Shown: positions 8,701-18,689 of the stretch, piece by piece
Layout: the number at the start of each line of letters is the position of its first letter
Position numbering within the stretch: position 1 is the stretch's first letter
DNA from: Agromyces salentinus
GTDB lineage: Bacteria > Actinomycetota > Actinomycetes > Actinomycetales > Microbacteriaceae
Direction: 5' to 3'
Length of the DNA: 64,000 nucleotides
Assembly: GCF_009749395.1 (NCBI RefSeq)
Contig: NZ_WBIR01000002.1
Span: 248,001 to 312,000 of the forward strand
Program-made: the position numbers and the translations under genes
The notes under the pieces: generated by a model
The model's database searches: none
The model's input: the letters and a program-made list of their open reading frames with translations, nothing else
Told to the model about the DNA's origin: nothing

Positions 8701-9984
8701 CGCCTCGCCGTGCGCCGGCAGGTCCTCCTCGGCGGAGAGCGCCGCCACGACCGGGGCCACCTCGCGCAAGGCCGACTCGTCGTAGCGCACGACCTGCTGC
8801 GGTCGCAGGAACGTGGCCGCGGACAGTCCGGCGACGTGACGGGCGGTGCCCCCCGTGGGCAGGACGTGATTCGAGCCGGCCGCGTAGTCGCCGAGGCTCA
8901 CGGGCGAGTGCGGGCCGATGAAGATCGCCCCTGCGTTATCGATGCCGGCGAGCACGGCATCGGCGTCGACGACCTGGATCTCGAGGTGCTCTGGACCGAA
9001 CGCATTCGTGAAGGCCGCGGCCTGCTCGAGGTCGTCGACGAGGACCAGGGCGGACTGCGGACCCGTGATCGCCTGCCGCACGCGCTCGCCGTGCTTCGTC
9101 GCCGCCACACGCACCTCGAGCCTCGCCATGACGGCCTCGGCCAGTTCGACCGAGTCGGTGACGAGCACGGATGCCGCGAGCTCGTCGTGCTCGGCCTGGC
9201 TGACGAGGTCGGCGGCGACGAAGTCGGGGTCGGCGCCGGCATCCGCGATGACCAGGATGTCGGTGGGACCGGCCTCCGCGTCGATGCCCGTGACCCCGGC
9301 GACGAGGCGCTTCGCGGCAGCGACGAAGACGTTGCCCGGCCCGGTCACGCGTTGCACCGGTTCGAGCCCGAGGTCCGGCACGCCGTAGGCGAAGGCGCCG
9401 ATCGCGCCCGCGCCGCCCATGGCGTACACCTCGTCGACGCCCAGGAGCGCCGCGACCGCCGCGATGGTGGGGTGGATGCGCCCGTCGTGGTCGGACTGCG
9501 GCGGGGACGCCAGGGCGATCGAACGCACGCCCGCCGCCTGCGCGGGAACGACGTTCATGACCACGCTCGAGGGGTAGACCGCCTTGCCGCCGGGAACGTA
9601 GAGCCCCACGCGGTCGACCGGCTGCCAGCGCTGCTCGACCACGGCCCCCGGCGCGAGCACGGTGACGACGGGCACGGGGACCTGTGCCATGCTCGCCTCG
9701 CGGACGCGGGCGATCGTGGACTCGACGGCCGCGCGCACCTCGGGGTCGAGCGCCACGAGCGCGTCGCGCAGCTGCTCGGCCGGAACGCGGACCGTCGCGG
9801 GACGCACCCCGTCGAACCGCTCCGCCTGGTCGAGCAAAGCCTGCTCCCCGTGCTCGCGGACCTCGTCGATGATGCGCCCGGCGGGCGCGAGGGCCGCCGT
9901 GACATCGGTCTCGGCGCGCGGAACGAGGGCCAGGAGTTCGGACGCGGTCGGACGCGTGCCGCGGAGGTCGAGTGTGCGGAGCAT
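8677..9984 (-). CDS. hisD: Histidinol dehydrogenase
   Basis: 435 residues from the ATG at 9984 (MLRTLDLRG). A longer frame exists upstream, but this start matches the family N-terminus and sits eight bases after a TACGAT hexamer. Conserved blocks include AEAGPTDILVIADA, LVSQAEHDE and the C-terminal PHSPVSLGDYAAGSNHVLPTGGTAR signature with metal-binding His residues. It oxidises L-histidinol to L-histidine, the last two steps of histidine synthesis. The other his genes are not adjacent. Confidence 0.96.
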   Translation of the reverse strand: MLRTLDLRGTRPTASELLALVPRAETDVTAALAPAGRIIDEVREHGEQALLDQAERFDGVRPATVRVPAEQLRDALVALDPEVRAAVESTIARVREASMAQVPVPVVTVLAPGAVVEQRWQPVDRVGLYVPGGKAVYPSSVVMNVVPAQAAGVRSIALASPPQSDHDGRIHPTIAAVAALLGVDEVYAMGGAGAIGAFAYGVPDLGLEPVQRVTGPGNVFVAAAKRLVAGVTGIDAEAGPTDILVIADAGADPDFVAADLVSQAEHDELAASVLVTDSVELAEAVMARLEVRVAATKHGERVRQAITGPQSALVLVDDLEQAAAFTNAFGPEHLEIQVVDADAVLAGIDNAGAIFIGPHSPVSLGDYAAGSNHVLPTGGTARHVAGLSAATFLRPQQVVRYDESALREVAPVVAALSAEEDLPAHGEAVTARFER

Positions 9985-9992
9985 GATCACCA

Positions 9993-9998
9993 ATCGTA
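9993..9998 (-). promoter_or_regulatory. Candidate -10 hexamer TACGAT of hisD
   Basis: TACGAT on the minus strand ends eight bases before the hisD ATG, consistent with a leaderless or near-leaderless transcript; no ribosome site is seen. Confidence 0.4.
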
Positions 9999-10033
9999 CC
10001 GGCCGCGTCGGCACGGGCCCGAGGCATCCCCCG

Positions 10034-13000
10034 TCACACGAGGCAGTTGGGCCCGAGCAGGCTCTTCAGTTCGCCGTAGAAGTCGGCGGTCACCTTGACC
10101 GGGTACTGGGGCACCTCGAAGACCCGGCCGGCCCGGCCCTTCGTCAGGGTGATCCGGACCTCCGTCTCCCCGCGATGGCGCACGAGCACCTCACGGAGCG
10201 CGTGGGTGGTCTCATGCGTCGCCCGGTGGTCGGGAATCGTGATTCTCACGATCCCGGATTCATCGTTCTGACCGAGTTCGGGGGTGAACACGCTGAACGC
10301 GTGCAGGTTCATGCCGTCATCGCGCATGCTGACGCGACCCCGGACGACGGCGATCGAGTCGGCCTGCAGCCCCGGCGCGAACTCCTGGTACGCCTTGCCC
10401 ATGAACATGACGGTGATCTCGCCCGAGAAGTCCTCGACCGTGATCATGCCGTACTGGTTGCCCGACGACTTCGCGATGCGGTGCTGCACGCTCGTGACGA
10501 GCCCGGCGACCACGACCGTCTCGCCGTCCTGCGTCGAGTCGGACGTGGTGAGGTCGAGGATCGAGGACGACGCGTGCTTCGCGAGCGGCACCTCCAGCCC
10601 GTCGAGGGGATGCTCCGACACGTACAGCCCGAGCATCTCGCGCTCGAAGGCGAGCTTCTGCTTCTTCGGCCATTCGGGCCGATCGGGGACGAGGGAGGGC
10701 ACGGCGTCGCGTTCGTGGTCGTCGAAGAGGCTGTCGAAGTCGAATCCGATGTCGCCCACCTCTTCGGCGCGCTTCTCCTTGACGACGGACTCGACCGCGC
10801 CCTCGTGGATCTCGACGAGCGAGCGTCGCGTGTGACCGAGCGAGTCGAACGCCCCGGCCTTGACCAGGGATTCGACCGTGCGCTTGTTCGCGACCGGCAG
10901 CGGGCACTTCTTCAGGAAGTCGTGGAACGACTCGAACCGGCCCTTCGCGTCGCGGGCCCCACGGATCGCATCGACGACGTTGAATCCGACGTTGCGCACG
11001 GCGCCCATGCCGAACCGGATGTCCTCGCCGACGGCCGCGAAGTAGCCGATGGACTCGTTCACGTCGGGCGGCAGCACCTTGATGCCCATGCGCCGGCATT
11101 CGTTGAGGTACAGCGCGAGCTTGTCGCGGGCGTCGCCGACGCTCGTGAGCAGGGCCGCCATGTACTCGGCCGGGTAGTGCGCCTTGAGGTACGCCGTCCA
11201 GTAGCTCAGCACCCCGTACGCGGCCGAGTGCGCCTTGTTGAAGGCGTAGTCGGAGAACGGGAGCAGGATCTCCCAGAGCTTCTGGATCGCGGCATCCGAG
11301 TAGCCGTTGGCCTTCATGCCGCCGGAGAAGCCCTCGTACTGCTTGTCGAGCTCGGACTTCTTCTTCTTGCCCATGGCGCGCCGCAGGATGTCGGCCTGGC
11401 CGAGCGAGAAGCCGGCGACCTTCTGCGCGATCGCCATGACCTGCTCCTGGTAGATGATCAGGCCGTAGCTCGTGTCGAGGATCTCCCGCAGGGACTCTTC
11501 GAACTCGGGGTGGATCGGGGTGATCTCCTGCAACCCGTTCTTGCGGAGCGCATAGTTGATGTGCGAGTTGGCACCCATGGGGCCCGGGCGGTACAGCGCG
11601 ATGACGGCCGAGATGTCCTCGAAGTTGTCGGGCTTCATCTGGCGCAGCAGCGAGCGCATCGGCCCGCCGTCGAGCTGGAACACGCCGAGGGTGTCGCCCT
11701 TGCCGAGCAGCTCGTACGCACCCGGGTCGTCGAGCGCGAGGTCTTCGAGCACCGGGCGGAAGCCCCGGTTCGCCTCGATGTTGTCGAGCGCGTCATCGAT
11801 GATCGTCAGGTTGCGCAACCCGAGGAAGTCCATCTTGATCAGGCCGAGCGACTCGCACGCGGGGTAGTCGAACTGCGTGACGATCTGGCCGTCCTGCTCG
11901 CGCTTCATGATCGGGATGATGTCGATCAGCGGGTCGCTCGACATGATCACGCCCGCGGCGTGCACGCCCCACTGGCGCTTGAGGTTCTCGAGCCCGAGCG
12001 CCGTCTCGAAGACCGTCTTCGCCTCGGGGTCGGTCTCGACGATCGCCCGGATGTCGGCGGCTTCCTTGTAGCGCGGATGCTTCGTGTCGAAGATGCCGGT
12101 CAGCGGGATGTCCTTGCCCATGACGGCCGGGGGCATCGCCTTCGTGAGCTTCTCGCCCATCGAGAACGGGAACCCGAGCACGCGACCGGAGTCCTTCAGG
12201 GCCTGCTTCGCCTTGATCGTGCCGTAGGTCACGATCTGCGCGACGCGCTCGTCGCCGTACTTCTCGGTGACGTACTTGATGACCTCGCCGCGGCGACGCT
12301 CGTCGAAGTCGACGTCGAAGTCGGGCATGGAGACGCGGTCGGGGTTCAGGAACCGCTCGAAGATGAGGCCGTGCTGCAGCGGGTCGAGGTCGGTGATGCG
12401 CATCGCGTACGCGGCCATCGAGCCGGCGCCGGAACCGCGGCCGGGACCCACCCGGATGCCGTTGTTCTTGGACCAGTTGATGAAGTCCGCGACCACGAGG
12501 AAGTAGCCGGGGAACCCCATCTGCGAGATGACGCCGACCTCGTAGTCGGCCTGCTTGCGCACGGCGTCGGGGATCCCGTCGGGGTAGCGCACGTGCAGTC
12601 CCCGCTCGACCTCCTTCACGAACCAGCTCTGCTCGTCTTCGCCCTCGGGCACCGGGAAGCGGGGCATGTAGTTGGCGCTCGTGTTGAACTTCACGTCGCA
12701 GCGCTCGGCGATGAGCAGCGTGTTGTCGCACGCCTCGGGATAGTCGCGGAAGACCTGCCGCATCTCCGCCGCGGTCTTCAGGTAGAACTCGTCGGCGTCG
12801 AACTTGAACCGGTTGGGGTCGTCGAGGGTGGAGCCCGACTGGACGCAGAGCAGGGCGGCATGGCTCTTCGCGTCGTGCGCATGCGTGTAGTGCAGGTCGT
12901 TCGTCGCCACGAGCGGGAGGTCGAGCTGCTTCGCCAAGCGGTGCAGGTCGGACATGATGCGGCGCTCGATGCCGAGACCGTGGTCCATGATCTCGGCGAA

Positions 13001-13555
13001 GTAGTTCTCCTTGCCGAAGATGTCGCGGAAGTCGGATGCCGCCTTCAGCGCCTCGTCGTACTGCCCGAGCCGCAGCCGGGTCTGCACCTCGCCGGAGGGG
13101 CATCCGGTGGTCGCGATGAGCCCGGAGGCGTAGGTCGAGAGGAGTTCCCGGTCCATGCGGGGCTTGAAGTAGTAGCCCTCGAGCGAGGCACGGCTCGAGA
13201 GCCGGAAGAGGTTGTGCATGCCCTCGGTGCTCTGCGAGAGCAGCGTCATGTGCGTATAGGCACCGGAGCCGGAGACGTCGTCGCCGCCGCCGGAACCCCA
13301 GCGGATCCGGGTCTTGTCGCCGCGATGCGTGCCCGGCGTGACGTACGCCTCGGTGCCGATGATGGGCTTGATGCCGGCGTCGGTCGCCTGCTTCCAGAAG
13401 TCGTAGGCGCCGAACACGTTGCCATGGTCAGTGACGGCGACGGCGGGCATGCCCTGCTCGGCCGCGGCGGAGACGAGTTCACCGACCCGGGCCGCACCGT
13501 CGAGCATGGAGTACTCGCTGTGCACGTGCAGGTGGACGAAGGAATCGGTGGCCAC
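10034..13555 (-). CDS. dnaE: DNA polymerase III alpha subunit
   Basis: 1173 residues, the size of actinobacterial DnaE1, from a GTG at 13555 with a GAGGAG ribosome site. The N-terminal PHP domain starts FVHLHVHSEYSMLDGA and keeps the metal-ligand motifs (HLHVHSEYS, VTDHGN), so proofreading-type metal binding looks intact. The polymerase core carries PDFDVDFDERRR with the catalytic Asp residues, then the tandem helix-hairpin-helix, and an OB fold near residues 1000-1090 (TVVVAGLVTSVQHR). It is the replicative polymerase subunit acting at the fork. A TAGACT hexamer at 13603-13608 is a plausible promoter. Confidence 0.98.
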   Translation of the reverse strand: MATDSFVHLHVHSEYSMLDGAARVGELVSAAAEQGMPAVAVTDHGNVFGAYDFWKQATDAGIKPIIGTEAYVTPGTHRGDKTRIRWGSGGGDDVSGSGAYTHMTLLSQSTEGMHNLFRLSSRASLEGYYFKPRMDRELLSTYASGLIATTGCPSGEVQTRLRLGQYDEALKAASDFRDIFGKENYFAEIMDHGLGIERRIMSDLHRLAKQLDLPLVATNDLHYTHAHDAKSHAALLCVQSGSTLDDPNRFKFDADEFYLKTAAEMRQVFRDYPEACDNTLLIAERCDVKFNTSANYMPRFPVPEGEDEQSWFVKEVERGLHVRYPDGIPDAVRKQADYEVGVISQMGFPGYFLVVADFINWSKNNGIRVGPGRGSGAGSMAAYAMRITDLDPLQHGLIFERFLNPDRVSMPDFDVDFDERRRGEVIKYVTEKYGDERVAQIVTYGTIKAKQALKDSGRVLGFPFSMGEKLTKAMPPAVMGKDIPLTGIFDTKHPRYKEAADIRAIVETDPEAKTVFETALGLENLKRQWGVHAAGVIMSSDPLIDIIPIMKREQDGQIVTQFDYPACESLGLIKMDFLGLRNLTIIDDALDNIEANRGFRPVLEDLALDDPGAYELLGKGDTLGVFQLDGGPMRSLLRQMKPDNFEDISAVIALYRPGPMGANSHINYALRKNGLQEITPIHPEFEESLREILDTSYGLIIYQEQVMAIAQKVAGFSLGQADILRRAMGKKKKSELDKQYEGFSGGMKANGYSDAAIQKLWEILLPFSDYAFNKAHSAAYGVLSYWTAYLKAHYPAEYMAALLTSVGDARDKLALYLNECRRMGIKVLPPDVNESIGYFAAVGEDIRFGMGAVRNVGFNVVDAIRGARDAKGRFESFHDFLKKCPLPVANKRTVESLVKAGAFDSLGHTRRSLVEIHEGAVESVVKEKRAEEVGDIGFDFDSLFDDHERDAVPSLVPDRPEWPKKQKLAFEREMLGLYVSEHPLDGLEVPLAKHASSSILDLTTSDSTQDGETVVVAGLVTSVQHRIAKSSGNQYGMITVEDFSGEITVMFMGKAYQEFAPGLQADSIAVVRGRVSMRDDGMNLHAFSVFTPELGQNDESGIVRITIPDHRATHETTHALREVLVRHRGETEVRITLTKGRAGRVFEVPQYPVKVTADFYGELKSLLGPNCLV

Positions 13556-13602
13556 TGGGCTCCTCTTCGGATGCTGCGGGGTGGTTCTCGGGGGCGCGTT
13601 CG

Positions 13603-13608
13603 AGTCTA
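13603..13608 (-). promoter_or_regulatory. Candidate -10 hexamer TAGACT of dnaE
   Basis: On the minus strand TAGACT lies about 48 bases before the dnaE GTG, leaving a leader that holds the GAGGAG ribosome site. The -35 element is not clear. Confidence 0.35.
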
Positions 13609-13635
13609 CGGCGACCGGGCGTCAGTGCCGCCGAA

Positions 13636-14556
13636 TCACTCGGCGCGGAGCGATTCGAGGGCCGCCGCGAGGTCGGCCGGGTACTCGGACTCGAAGGTGA
13701 CCCAGTCGCCCGTCGCGGGATGCGTGAGCGAGAGCCGGTGCGCGTGCAGCCACTGCCGTGCGAGGCCGAGGCGCGCCGAGATGGTGGGGTCGGCCCCGTA
13801 CATGGCGTCGCCCACGCACGGATGCCGCTGGGCGGCCATGTGCACGCGGATCTGGTGGGTGCGGCCGGTCTCGAGGTGGACCTCGAGCAGGGAGGCATAG
13901 GGGAACGCCTCGAGCGTCTCGTAGTGGGTCACGGCGTGCTTGCCACCCGCGACGACCGCGAACTTCCACTCGGAACGCGGATGCCGCCCGACCGGGGCGT
14001 CGATCGTGCCCGCGAGCGGATCGGGGTGTCCCTGCACGACCGTGTGGTAGACCTTCTCGACCTCGCGGTCGTGGAACTGCCGCTTGAGCTCGGTGTAGGC
14101 CCGCTCCGACTTCGCCACGACCATGAGCCCGCTGGTGCCGGCGTCGAGCCGGTGGACGATGCCCTGGCGCTCGGGGGCGCCGGATGTCGAGATCCGGAAG
14201 CCCGCGGCCGCGAGGGCGCCGACCACGGTCGGGCCCTCCCAGCCGAGCGACGGGTGCGCGGCGACGCCCGCCGGCTTGTCGACGACGACGAGGTCGTCGT
14301 CATCGTGGATGATGCCGAGGTCGGGAACCGCGATCGGCACGACCTCGACGCTGCGCGGCGGCTCCCAGCTCACCTCGAGCCAGCTGCCGGCGTGGAGCCG
14401 GTCGGACTTGTCGGCGGTGCGGCCGTCGAGCGTGACGCCGCCGGACGCCGCGACCTCGGCCGCCTGCGTCCGCGAGAAGCCGAGCAGCTTCGCGAGGCCC
14501 TGGTCGACGCGGATGCCTTCGAGGCCATCCGGTACCGGGAGGGAACGGTACTCCAT
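13636..14556 (-). CDS. RluA-family pseudouridine synthase
   Basis: 306 residues from the ATG at 14556 (MEYRSLPVP). An S4-like RNA-binding domain occupies roughly residues 15-75 ([26 protein letters not shown]), followed by the catalytic domain with [14 protein letters not shown], the RluA active-site motif containing the catalytic Asp. [10 protein letters not shown] is also present. It isomerises uridines in 23S rRNA (RluD-like specificity is likely). It lies seven bases downstream of lspA, the common lspA-rluD pairing. Confidence 0.94.
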   Translation of the reverse strand: MEYRSLPVPDGLEGIRVDQGLAKLLGFSRTQAAEVAASGGVTLDGRTADKSDRLHAGSWLEVSWEPPRSVEVVPIAVPDLGIIHDDDDLVVVDKPAGVAAHPSLGWEGPTVVGALAAAGFRISTSGAPERQGIVHRLDAGTSGLMVVAKSERAYTELKRQFHDREVEKVYHTVVQGHPDPLAGTIDAPVGRHPRSEWKFAVVAGGKHAVTHYETLEAFPYASLLEVHLETGRTHQIRVHMAAQRHPCVGDAMYGADPTISARLGLARQWLHAHRLSLTHPATGDWVTFESEYPADLAAALESLRAE

Positions 14557-14563
14557 GTTCGCG

Positions 14564-15166
14564 TCAGGCCTCGCGGACGACCGGCGCGACGCCGCCCGGC
14601 TCACCGTCAGCCTCGACCGCATCGCTCGGCCGCTCGTCGGCCGCCCGCTTGGATTCCCGCGACCCGTCGAGGCCGACGCCGCGGATGGTGAGGACCATGA
14701 AGAGCACCATGCTCGAGACGATCGCCATGTCGGCGACGTTGTAGATGGCGGGGATCAGCCAGGGCGTGGACACGAAGTCGACGACATGCCCCAAGCCGAA
14801 GCCGGGTTCGCGGAAGAGACGATCGGTGAGGTTGCCCAGGACGCCGCCGAGCAGGAGCCCGAAGACGAGCCCCCACGCGACGGACCTGATGCGCCGTGCG
14901 AACCAGATGATGAAGGTGATGACGCCGGCTGCGAGGATCGTGAAGATCCACGTCATGCCGCTCGCCAGCGAGAACGCCGCTCCCGGGTTGCGGACGAAGT
15001 GCCATTGCAGCACCTCGCCCAGCACCGGGACCGTCTCCCCCTCAGTGAGGTTGGAGACGACGAGGAACTTGCTCAGTTGGTCGAACCCGTAGACCGTGAG
15101 GGCAGCGAGAACGAGGACGACGAGGGCGGTTGTTGCTCCGGCCTTCGTGCGCCGCTCAGACTCCAA
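14564..15166 (-). CDS. lspA: Lipoprotein signal peptidase (signal peptidase II)
   Basis: 200 residues with four hydrophobic helices. Conserved motifs are present: [21 protein letters not shown] and the catalytic Asp in YNVADMAI, with VVDF before it. It cleaves prolipoproteins at the lipidated Cys, for example the binding protein at 1781-2707. The best start is an unusual TTG at 15166 inside the end of divIVA (11-base overlap); no ATG or GTG is in frame before the first helix. The C-terminal tail of about 35 charged residues is longer than usual. Confidence 0.95.
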   Translation of the reverse strand: MESERRTKAGATTALVVLVLAALTVYGFDQLSKFLVVSNLTEGETVPVLGEVLQWHFVRNPGAAFSLASGMTWIFTILAAGVITFIIWFARRIRSVAWGLVFGLLLGGVLGNLTDRLFREPGFGLGHVVDFVSTPWLIPAIYNVADMAIVSSMVLFMVLTIRGVGLDGSRESKRAADERPSDAVEADGEPGGVAPVVREA

Positions 15167-15842
15167 AGCCCTGGAAGGTGGGCGCGGGCGCCTGCTCGTT
15201 CGAAACCGGAGCGTGGTAGCCCTGGTTGTCGGGCATCGACACCGGCGCGGCGGTGTCGAGGTCGCGCAGCTGGCCCTCGATGTAGCTCTTCAGCTTCTGG
15301 CGGTACTCGCGCTCGAACAGGCGGAGGCCGTCGACGCGCTTCTCGAGCGCCTGGCGCTCCTGGTCGAGCACGCCGATCTGGGCGCGCTGCTTGGCCTCGG
15401 CCTCGGCGACGACGCGTGCGGCCGTGGCGTGGCCCTCGGCGATGAGCGCATCGCGCTTCTCGATGCCCTCGCGGACATGCTCCTCGTGGAGGCGGCGTGC
15501 GAGCTGGAGCAGGTTCGTCGTGCTGGTCTGCTCGTCGAGCTCCGACTGCGGCGCCGGTGCGGGCACCGTGACCGCGACCGTCGCCGGCTGGGGCGTGGGC
15601 TCGGCGTAGACGGGCGCAGGAGCCTGTGCGGCGGGCGCGGACGCGGCCGACTTGGCGGCCTCTGCGGCCCGGGCCTCGGCGGCCGACACGCGCTGGCGCA
15701 GCTCTTCGTTCTCCTGATTCAGTCGACGAAGCTCGACGACGACCTCGTCGAGGAAGTCGTCGACCTCATCCTGGTCGTACCCCTCGCGGAACTTCGTCGC
15801 CTGGAAGCGCTTGTTGACCACATCTTCCGGAGTTAGCGCCAT
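15156..15842 (-). CDS. divIVA: DivIVA-domain polar growth protein (Wag31-like)
   Basis: 228 residues. The N-terminal DivIVA membrane-binding domain (residues 1-60, LTPEDVVNKRFQATKFREGYDQDEVDDFLDEV) leads into coiled coil, then an Ala/Pro-rich linker (about 75-115) and a long C-terminal coiled coil ending about residue 200. In actinobacteria it marks poles and septa and directs wall synthesis; Wag31 of mycobacteria is regulated by Ser/Thr kinases. A candidate ECF-sigma promoter lies 46 bases upstream. Confidence 0.96.
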   Translation of the reverse strand: MALTPEDVVNKRFQATKFREGYDQDEVDDFLDEVVVELRRLNQENEELRQRVSAAEARAAEAAKSAASAPAAQAPAPVYAEPTPQPATVAVTVPAPAPQSELDEQTSTTNLLQLARRLHEEHVREGIEKRDALIAEGHATAARVVAEAEAKQRAQIGVLDQERQALEKRVDGLRLFEREYRQKLKSYIEGQLRDLDTAAPVSMPDNQGYHAPVSNEQAPAPTFQGFGV

Positions 15843-15887
15843 GGCTTCTCACCCTCACATCTTCGAACTGTTCGTTGCGTTCTGCTA

Positions 15888-15913
15888 AACGGTAGCAAAG
15901 TCCACTCGGTTCC
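15888..15913 (-). promoter_or_regulatory. Candidate ECF-sigma promoter of divIVA (GGAACC-N16-CGTT)
   Basis: On the minus strand GGAACC (15908-15913) is followed after 16 bases by CGTT (15888-15891). This matches the -35 GGAAC and -10 CGTT pattern of envelope-stress ECF sigma factors such as SigE of mycobacteria. The leader to the divIVA ATG would be about 40 bases and contains a GTGAGG-type ribosome site. Confidence 0.4.
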
Positions 15914-15957
15914 CCCAGTATCGGGGTCATGCTGTGCCTCGGGTTCGCAGGAGATCG

Positions 15958-16263
15958 TCAGGCGACCGCTGCGAGCCACGATACGACGGTCATGGCGATG
16001 ATCACGACGAGCATCGCGAGCGACCAGCCGAGATCGAGCGCCACCTGCCCGATGCGGATCGGCGGGATCAGCCGTCGGAAGAATCGGACGAGCGGGTCCG
16101 TGACGGAATACACCACCTCGACCACCACGAGCCAGGCGCCCTGCGGACGCCAGGATCGGTTGAAGGTTCGGATCAGGTCGAGCACGAAGCGCGCCCACAT
16201 CACGAAGAAGTAGATGACGAGCAGCGTGTAGAGGATGCTCCAGACGACGGACAGCGCAGCCAC
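15958..16263 (-). CDS. yggT: YggT-family membrane protein
   Basis: 101 residues with a hydrophobic helix near residues 5-25 and another near 75-100, and the YggT block VTDPLVRFFRRLIPPIRIGQVALDLG between them. It lies five bases after sepF and upstream of divIVA, the standard actinobacterial and Firmicutes order. Its role is not firmly known; it is associated with division and osmotic tolerance. Confidence 0.92.
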   Translation of the reverse strand: MAALSVVWSILYTLLVIYFFVMWARFVLDLIRTFNRSWRPQGAWLVVVEVVYSVTDPLVRFFRRLIPPIRIGQVALDLGWSLAMLVVIIAMTVVSWLAAVA

Positions 16264-16268
16264 CGCCG

Positions 16269-16745
16269 CTACGCGTGCGTGAAGAACGACGCGTCGACGT
16301 CGCCTTCGGCTTCACCGGTCTCCCCCGAGACCACGACATGCGACGGAGACAGCAGGAAGACCTTGCTCGTGACTCGTTCGATCTTGCCGTGCAGGCCCTG
16401 AGACAGCCCGCTGGCGAAGTCGATGAGCCGGCGCGCGTCGGCGTCGGACATCTGCGAGAGGTTGATGATGACCGGGACTCCCTCGCGGAAGGACTCGGCG
16501 ATGACCTGCGCGTCGCGGTACTGACGCGGGTGCACGGTGAGGATCTCGTTCATCTCCGCCTGCGGTGTGCTCGGTTGGACAGTGTTCTTGCGGAGCGGCG
16601 TGACAGCCGCCCCGGTCTTCGGTGCCGGCGCAGCGTGCACGACCGGTGCCGCCGGCGCTGGTGCCGACGCTTCTCGGGTCTCGGTCTCGAACTCCTCGTC
16701 CGCGAGGCCGAGGTAGACCATGGTCTTCTTGAGCGGGTTTGACAT
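16269..16745 (-). CDS. sepF: Cell division protein SepF
   Basis: 158 residues. An N-terminal amphipathic helix ([13 protein letters not shown]) probably binds the membrane, a Pro/Ala-rich linker follows, and the SepF core starts near residue 68 ([31 protein letters not shown]). SepF anchors FtsZ to the membrane; actinobacteria lack FtsA and rely on it. An ACGGAGG ribosome site precedes the ATG. Confidence 0.97.
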   Translation of the reverse strand: MSNPLKKTMVYLGLADEEFETETREASAPAPAAPVVHAAPAPKTGAAVTPLRKNTVQPSTPQAEMNEILTVHPRQYRDAQVIAESFREGVPVIINLSQMSDADARRLIDFASGLSQGLHGKIERVTSKVFLLSPSHVVVSGETGEAEGDVDASFFTHA

Positions 16746-16778
16746 CGCTGCCTCCGTCTATGTTCCGTCTCTTCGAGG

Positions 16779-17480
16779 CTAACCGGCGACCGGACGATTG
16801 CCGGTGATTGCGGTGCCGATCCGAAGGTGTGTCGCGCCTTCGGCGACAGCATCCTCAAGGTCGTGGCTCATGCCCATCGAGAGGTCGGTCGCCGTCGGCT
16901 CACGCGGACGGACGACCGTCTCGGAGAGCTCGCGGACGCGCGCGAACGCGGGCCCGGCGGGCTGCTCGAGCGGGGCCACCGCCATGAGTCCTCGAAGCCG
17001 CAGCCCCGGCGTCGCCAGCACGTGCTCCACGAGCGCGGGGAGCTCCGCCTCGGCGACGCCTCCGCGCCCTGGGTCGTCGGTGAGGTTGACCTGCACGAAT
17101 GCGTCCACGGATGTCTCGTCCGACCGGAGCGCGTCGACGAGGGCCGGCCGGTCGACCGAGTGGATCGCCCGCGCATATGCACGGACCTGCCTTGCCTTCT
17201 TGCTCTGCAGTTGGCCGATGAAGTGCCAGGTCAGGTCCAGGTCCGCGAGTTCGCGGGCCTTCGCCTGCGCCTCCTGGTGGCGGTTCTCACCGATGTCCGA
17301 GACGCCGAGCGTCGCGAGGTCGCGCACGAGCGATGCCGGATGGAACTTGGTCACGACGATGGTCGTGATCCCGCTCGCATCCCGCCCCGCGCGCCTCGCA
17401 GCCGACCCGACCCGGTCGCGGACCGCGAGCAGGCGCTCTCGGAGGCGATCGAGGTCCTGGCCGGCGTGCTCGGAGCTCAC
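16779..17480 (-). CDS. yggS: YggS-family pyridoxal-5'-phosphate homeostasis protein
   Basis: 233 residues, the family length. The PLP-binding Lys is in [30 protein letters not shown] near residue 44, in the one-domain alanine-racemase-like barrel; [15 protein letters not shown] and [11 protein letters not shown] are family signatures. It binds PLP and buffers its pool; no enzyme activity is established. Its start overlaps the ftsZ stop (ATGA). Confidence 0.94.
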   Translation of the reverse strand: MSSEHAGQDLDRLRERLLAVRDRVGSAARRAGRDASGITTIVVTKFHPASLVRDLATLGVSDIGENRHQEAQAKARELADLDLTWHFIGQLQSKKARQVRAYARAIHSVDRPALVDALRSDETSVDAFVQVNLTDDPGRGGVAEAELPALVEHVLATPGLRLRGLMAVAPLEQPAGPAFARVRELSETVVRPREPTATDLSMGMSHDLEDAVAEGATHLRIGTAITGNRPVAG

Positions 17481-18673
17481 TTCAGGAAGTCTGGGATGTC
17501 GAGGTCGTCGTCGGCCGCGTCGAAGGCGGGATCGCTCACGATCTGGTCCGCCGTCGAGGTCTCGGCGCCGCCCCAGTTCGCCGTCTCGACGAGTTCGTCG
17601 ATGTCGATCTCGCCGATCACGTCGGCCGAGTCCGCACCGGAGGAGGCTGCACCGCCGATCGCGGCGGCGCCGACGGCCGCGGGGACGAGGTGCTCGCGGC
17701 GGACCTCGACGGGCTTGGCACCGGGCTCGCCCCCGTCGAAGCCCGCGGCGATGACGGTCACGCGGACCTCGTCGCCGAGGGTGTCGTCGATGACCGCGCC
17801 GAAGATGATGTTCGCCTCGGGGTGCACGGCCTCCTGCACGAGGCGCGCCGCATCGTTGATCTCGAAGATTCCGAGGTTCGAACCACCCTGGATCGAGAGC
17901 AGCACGCCGTGCGCGCCGTCGATGGACGCCTCGAGCAGCGGACTCGCGACCGCGAGCTCGGCGGCCTTGATGGCACGGTCCGCTCCCCTGGAGGAGCCGA
18001 TGCCCATGAGCGCCGAGCCGGCTCCCTGCATGACCGACTTGACGTCGGCGAAGTCGAGGTTGATGAGGCCGGGCGTCGTGATGAGATCGGTGATGCCCTG
18101 CACACCGGCGAGGAGGACCTGGTCGGCCGTGGCGAACGCCTCGAGCATCGAGATGCCGCGATCGCTGATCTCGAGCAGTCGGTCGTTCGGCACCACGATG
18201 AGGGTGTCGACCTCTTCCTTCAGGCGCGCGACGCCCTGCTCGGCCTGGGTCTGGCGACGCTTGCCCTCGAAGCCGAACGGCTTGGTGACCACACCGATGG
18301 TGAGCGCGCCGATCGACTTCGCGATGCGCGCGACCACCGGCGCGCCGCCCGTGCCTGTTCCACCGCCTTCGCCGGCCGTGACGAAGACCATGTCAGCGCC
18401 CGCGAGGGCCTCTTCGATCTCTTCCGCATGGTCTTCGGCTGCTCGACGGCCGACCTCGGGGTCGGCGCCGGCGCCGAGTCCCCGGGTGAGGTCGCGGCCG
18501 ACATCGAGCTTGACGTCGGCGTCGCTCATGAGCAGCGCCTGGGCGTCGGTGTTGATCGCGATGAACTCGACGCCCCGAAGGCCGAGTTCGATCATGCGGT
18601 TGACGGCGTTGACGCCGCCGCCGCCGATACCGACGACCTTGATGACGGCGAGGTAGTTCTGGTTAGTCGACAT
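17477..18673 (-). CDS. ftsZ: Cell division GTPase FtsZ
   Basis: 398 residues from the ATG at 18673 ([20 protein letters not shown]); an in-frame extension upstream is not FtsZ-like. The tubulin signature GGGTGTG is at residues 103-109, followed by the T7-loop region ([13 protein letters not shown]) and a variable acidic linker. The tail ends DLDIPDFLK, the actinobacterial C-terminal peptide that binds SepF. It polymerises into the Z ring. Upstream lies a 190-base leader with repeats, pointing to a promoter separate from the ftsQ side. Confidence 0.98.
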   Translation of the reverse strand: MSTNQNYLAVIKVVGIGGGGVNAVNRMIELGLRGVEFIAINTDAQALLMSDADVKLDVGRDLTRGLGAGADPEVGRRAAEDHAEEIEEALAGADMVFVTAGEGGGTGTGGAPVVARIAKSIGALTIGVVTKPFGFEGKRRQTQAEQGVARLKEEVDTLIVVPNDRLLEISDRGISMLEAFATADQVLLAGVQGITDLITTPGLINLDFADVKSVMQGAGSALMGIGSSRGADRAIKAAELAVASPLLEASIDGAHGVLLSIQGGSNLGIFEINDAARLVQEAVHPEANIIFGAVIDDTLGDEVRVTVIAAGFDGGEPGAKPVEVRREHLVPAAVGAAAIGGAASSGADSADVIGEIDIDELVETANWGGAETSTADQIVSDPAFDAADDDLDIPDFLK

Positions 18674-18689
18674 CTCCGGCCCTTCGTGC

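Noticed and set aside
9662-13900. A plus-strand open frame of over 1400 codons opposite dnaE
   Set aside because: It is the antisense shadow of dnaE in high-GC DNA: composition dominated by Arg, Val, Asp, Glu and His, no domain recognisable, and dnaE on the other strand is complete and conserved.
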